From: an uncultured Pseudomonadota bacterium
GTDB taxonomy: Bacteria; Pseudomonadota; Gammaproteobacteria; Burkholderiales; SG8-39
Reading direction: 5' to 3'
DNA length: 6,346 nt
NCBI GenBank assembly: GCA_903864555.1
Contig: CAIPGJ010001083.1
Coordinates: forward strand, 1 to 6,346
The translations under genes were made by a program, and so were the position numbers. The stretch's first letter is position 1. The number at the start of each line of letters is the position of its first letter. The notes below the pieces were generated by a model. It was not told the DNA's origin. It saw only the letters and a list, made by a program, of their open reading frames with translations, and ran no database searches. Positions 5,125 through 6,346 of this stretch are shown here, piece after piece.

Positions 5125-5498
5125 GCACATCCAACCGAAAGACAAGTGAGGGCATCCTGCTGCGGGAATATGCCTTTGCGCGTTCAGGAGACAAGGGGAA
5201 CATCAGCAACGTCGTCGTCATCCCTTTTGACGAAACCAACTACGACTGGCTTTGCACGCACCTCACCACTGATGTGGTCAAGGCGTGGTTCGGAAGCCTG
5301 GTGAAAGGGTCCATCGAACGCTATGAAATGAAGGGTATTCGTGCGCTGAACTTTGTCATGCAACAGGCCCTGGAGGGCGGCGTTTCGCGCTCGCTCAACC
5401 TGGATACGCATGGAAAATCACGGGGCAATTACATGCTGGGTATGCGACTCAGTGCCCCCAAGCCGCCTGCACCTCCCAGATTGGCCCAGTCGGACTGA
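5121..5498 (+). CDS. AtuA C-terminal (ferredoxin-like fold) domain protein
   Basis: The product is a 125-residue protein whose ATG overlaps the AtuA stop in an ATGA junction, with GGAGA (5112-5116) 4 nt upstream, implying translational coupling. Conserved landmarks of the domain usually fused to the end of AtuA are present: LLREYAFARSGDKGNISNV (13-31), a segment from LTTDVVKAWF to IERYEMKGIRALNFVM (48-80), and GGVSRSLNLDTHGKSRGNYM (86-105). A short proline-rich tail (PKPPAPPR) follows. The domain is small, soluble and without obvious catalytic or metal-binding motifs; cysteine is almost absent, so 'ferredoxin' refers to the fold only. It most likely acts as a subunit with the preceding gene product. 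It is the last gene of the row and is followed 25 bp later by a hairpin. Confidence 0.9.
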   Translation: MSTSNRKTSEGILLREYAFARSGDKGNISNVVVIPFDETNYDWLCTHLTTDVVKAWFGSLVKGSIERYEMKGIRALNFVMQQALEGGVSRSLNLDTHGKSRGNYMLGMRLSAPKPPAPPRLAQSD

Positions 5499-5522
5499 AA
5501 CGGGGCCGGAGACATTGCTTCC

Positions 5523-5547
5523 CTAGGAAAATCGAGTTTTTTCCTAG
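5523..5547. terminator. Perfect 9-bp hairpin between convergent genes
   Basis: CTAGGAAAA (5523-5531) pairs with TTTTCCTAG (5539-5547) around TCGAGTT. It lies 25 bp after the AtuA C-terminal-domain gene and about 70 bp beyond the stop of the minus-strand acetyltransferase, a normal place for a terminator. The T-run (5537-5542) is mostly within the stem rather than after it, so termination on the plus strand would be atypical. A wider ACGGGG/CCCCGT pair (5500-5505 and 5563-5568) encloses it. Confidence 0.45.
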
Positions 5548-5618
5548 AGGATTACTGAATTTCCCCGTATGGCGAAGTGCGCCCACCCGCGGATCACCGC
5601 TGGCGCAGGCCCGCACAT

Positions 5619-6290
5619 TCAGCCCGGCATCTCGATTTCATCACGCCGGGCAGCATCCCCTCGGCTTTCGGCCGGATAGTCCGGCCCTGCTGCATGGCCC
5701 GGTCCTGTTGGCGTACTTGTGCGCACTGGGACGCCCTGCTCCGGCTGTGGACGATTGCCCTTGAGGGAAATGACCTTGAAATCACCTGTCACCACCACGG
5801 CATTATCGAGGATGTCCCTGTAGATCACCGCGTTGGCCCCGATCTTCACGTTATTGCCGACGCGTATCCTGCCGAACAGGCGGGCGCCCATCGCAATGTA
5901 GACATCATTGCCTATGACCGGCACGCCGGCACTGCCGGCTCCCCCTGACAGGCCGATGGTGGTGTTCTGCGACAGATTGCAGTTGGACCCGATCACAGCA
6001 TCCGGCGATATGGTGATGCCGCCGAAGTGGCCGACATAGAGACCGGGACCGATGTTCGCGTGACGAGAGATCTCGATGCCCCACACGGCCTGCACCAGGA
6101 AATCCAGAATGAGGTACACCGGCCCCAGCAACAAGCGCTGCCAGCCAGGCCGGGACAATATCCAGCGGCCGAATCGATACACAGCCGTTGCCTGCAGACC
6201 CGGCTGACGCAGGCTTTGAAGGTAACGTACTGTGCCCCCGCCCTGCATCAGCTGGTAATAACGTCGAAAATCATCCCGAACATGACTCAT
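5619..6290 (-). CDS. Hexapeptide-repeat O-acetyltransferase (serine acetyltransferase-like)
   Basis: The product is a 223-residue protein. The start is the ATG at 6290, with GGAG (6303-6300) 9 nt upstream and the opening MSHVRDDFRRYYQ, typical of the family. The N-terminal helical part includes VYRFGRWIL (37-45) and a hydrophobic segment LLLGPVYLILDFLVQAVWG (53-71) that may touch the membrane. A left-handed beta-helix of hexapeptide repeats spans about 73-165, with GLYVGHFGGITI (83-94; H88 is the probable catalytic histidine by analogy with serine acetyltransferases), VIGSNCNLSQNTTIG (99-113) and IGANAVIYRDI (150-160). Family knowledge: such proteins use acetyl-CoA; many annotated as serine acetyltransferase lie in exopolysaccharide clusters and probably acetylate sugars. 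A 45-residue tail (about 178-223) rich in P, G and charge lies beyond the family core and looks disordered. Its neighbours share no obvious pathway, so it probably marks the edge of another locus. Serine versus sugar acceptor is undecided. Confidence 0.9.
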   Translation of the reverse strand: MSHVRDDFRRYYQLMQGGGTVRYLQSLRQPGLQATAVYRFGRWILSRPGWQRLLLGPVYLILDFLVQAVWGIEISRHANIGPGLYVGHFGGITISPDAVIGSNCNLSQNTTIGLSGGAGSAGVPVIGNDVYIAMGARLFGRIRVGNNVKIGANAVIYRDILDNAVVVTGDFKVISLKGNRPQPEQGVPVRTSTPTGPGHAAGPDYPAESRGDAARRDEIEMPG

Positions 6291-6325
6291 GCAGTGAAAC
6301 TCCAGGATGACATACAGGTGGGACT

Positions 6326-6346
6326 ATGATTACAACCATTGGTTTC
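6326..6346 (+). other. Possible start of a further plus-strand gene cut by the right edge
   Basis: ATG at 6326 opens MITTIGF, which runs off the window in frame. AGGTGGG (6316-6322) precedes it but only 3 nt away. Another plus-strand ATG at 6307 is also open to the edge. On the minus strand a frame open from the edge ends in an ATGA overlap with the acetyltransferase start, so an upstream operon gene is also conceivable. The local base composition is less GC-rich than the genes, which favours intergenic DNA. None of these can be decided within 56 bases. Confidence 0.18.

Noticed and set aside
167..5560. ACTGAAT at 167-173 and 5554-5560, and TAGGAAAA at 186-193 and 5524-5531, as repeats bracketing the whole catabolic block.
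   Set aside because: Matches of 7-8 bp are expected by chance in 6.3 kb, and their order and orientation do not agree between the two sites.
1..6346. CRISPR arrays, tRNA or rRNA genes, riboswitches, toxin-antitoxin or phage-defence genes.
   Set aside because: No repeat-spacer pattern, no cloverleaf or conserved rRNA segment, and no such protein signature was seen on reading both strands.

Overview
The window looks like an accessory catabolic region of a Burkholderiales-type betaproteobacterium. The main reason is the presence of two Bug/TctC-type periplasmic solute-binding proteins (one cut by the left edge), a family strongly expanded in Bordetella, Achromobacter, Cupriavidus and relatives. 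The neighbours fit the same background: moderately GC-rich genes, an AtuA-family gene pair and a luciferase-like flavin oxidoreductase. The genus cannot be fixed from the sequence alone.

Layout, left to right. (1) The last 34 residues of a Bug protein, plus strand, 1-105. (2) A short spacer holding a 101-bp element (161-261) with imperfect terminal inverted repeats and a near-duplicated 4-bp flank; it looks like a miniature IS derivative. (3) A PRISE-like short-chain dehydrogenase/reductase (293-1360, plus), meeting head-on with (4) a complete Bug protein (1366-2343, minus). (5) A 355-bp divergent control region (2344-2698) with a good minus-strand promoter, a tandem 9-bp repeat just upstream of its -35 box, and other dyads. 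(6) A plus-strand gene row: LLM-class flavin oxidoreductase (2699-3658), AtuA-family protein (3775-5124) and a small AtuA C-terminal-domain protein (5121-5498, ATGA overlap). (7) A convergent intergenic stretch with a perfect hairpin. (8) A minus-strand hexapeptide-repeat acetyltransferase of serine/polysaccharide O-acetyltransferase type (5619-6290), probably from an unrelated surface-polysaccharide or housekeeping neighbourhood.

How the parts may work together (inference): Bug proteins capture small carboxylated organic molecules in the periplasm. The LLM oxidoreductase, the two-part AtuA system and the PRISE-like enone reductase homologue would act on the compound in the cytoplasm. AtuA is named for acyclic terpene utilisation and PRISE enzymes reduce enones in plants, so a terpenoid-like or unsaturated carboxylic substrate is an attractive but untested guess. 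No CoA ligase, TctA/TctB membrane partner or transcriptional regulator lies in the window, so the module must be completed outside it or in trans.

Most notable points: the split AtuA pair with an LLM oxidoreductase and a divergent Bug gene; the SDR with substitutions in both PRISE signature motifs; the candidate miniature IS; and the repeat-plus-promoter arrangement in the divergent control region.
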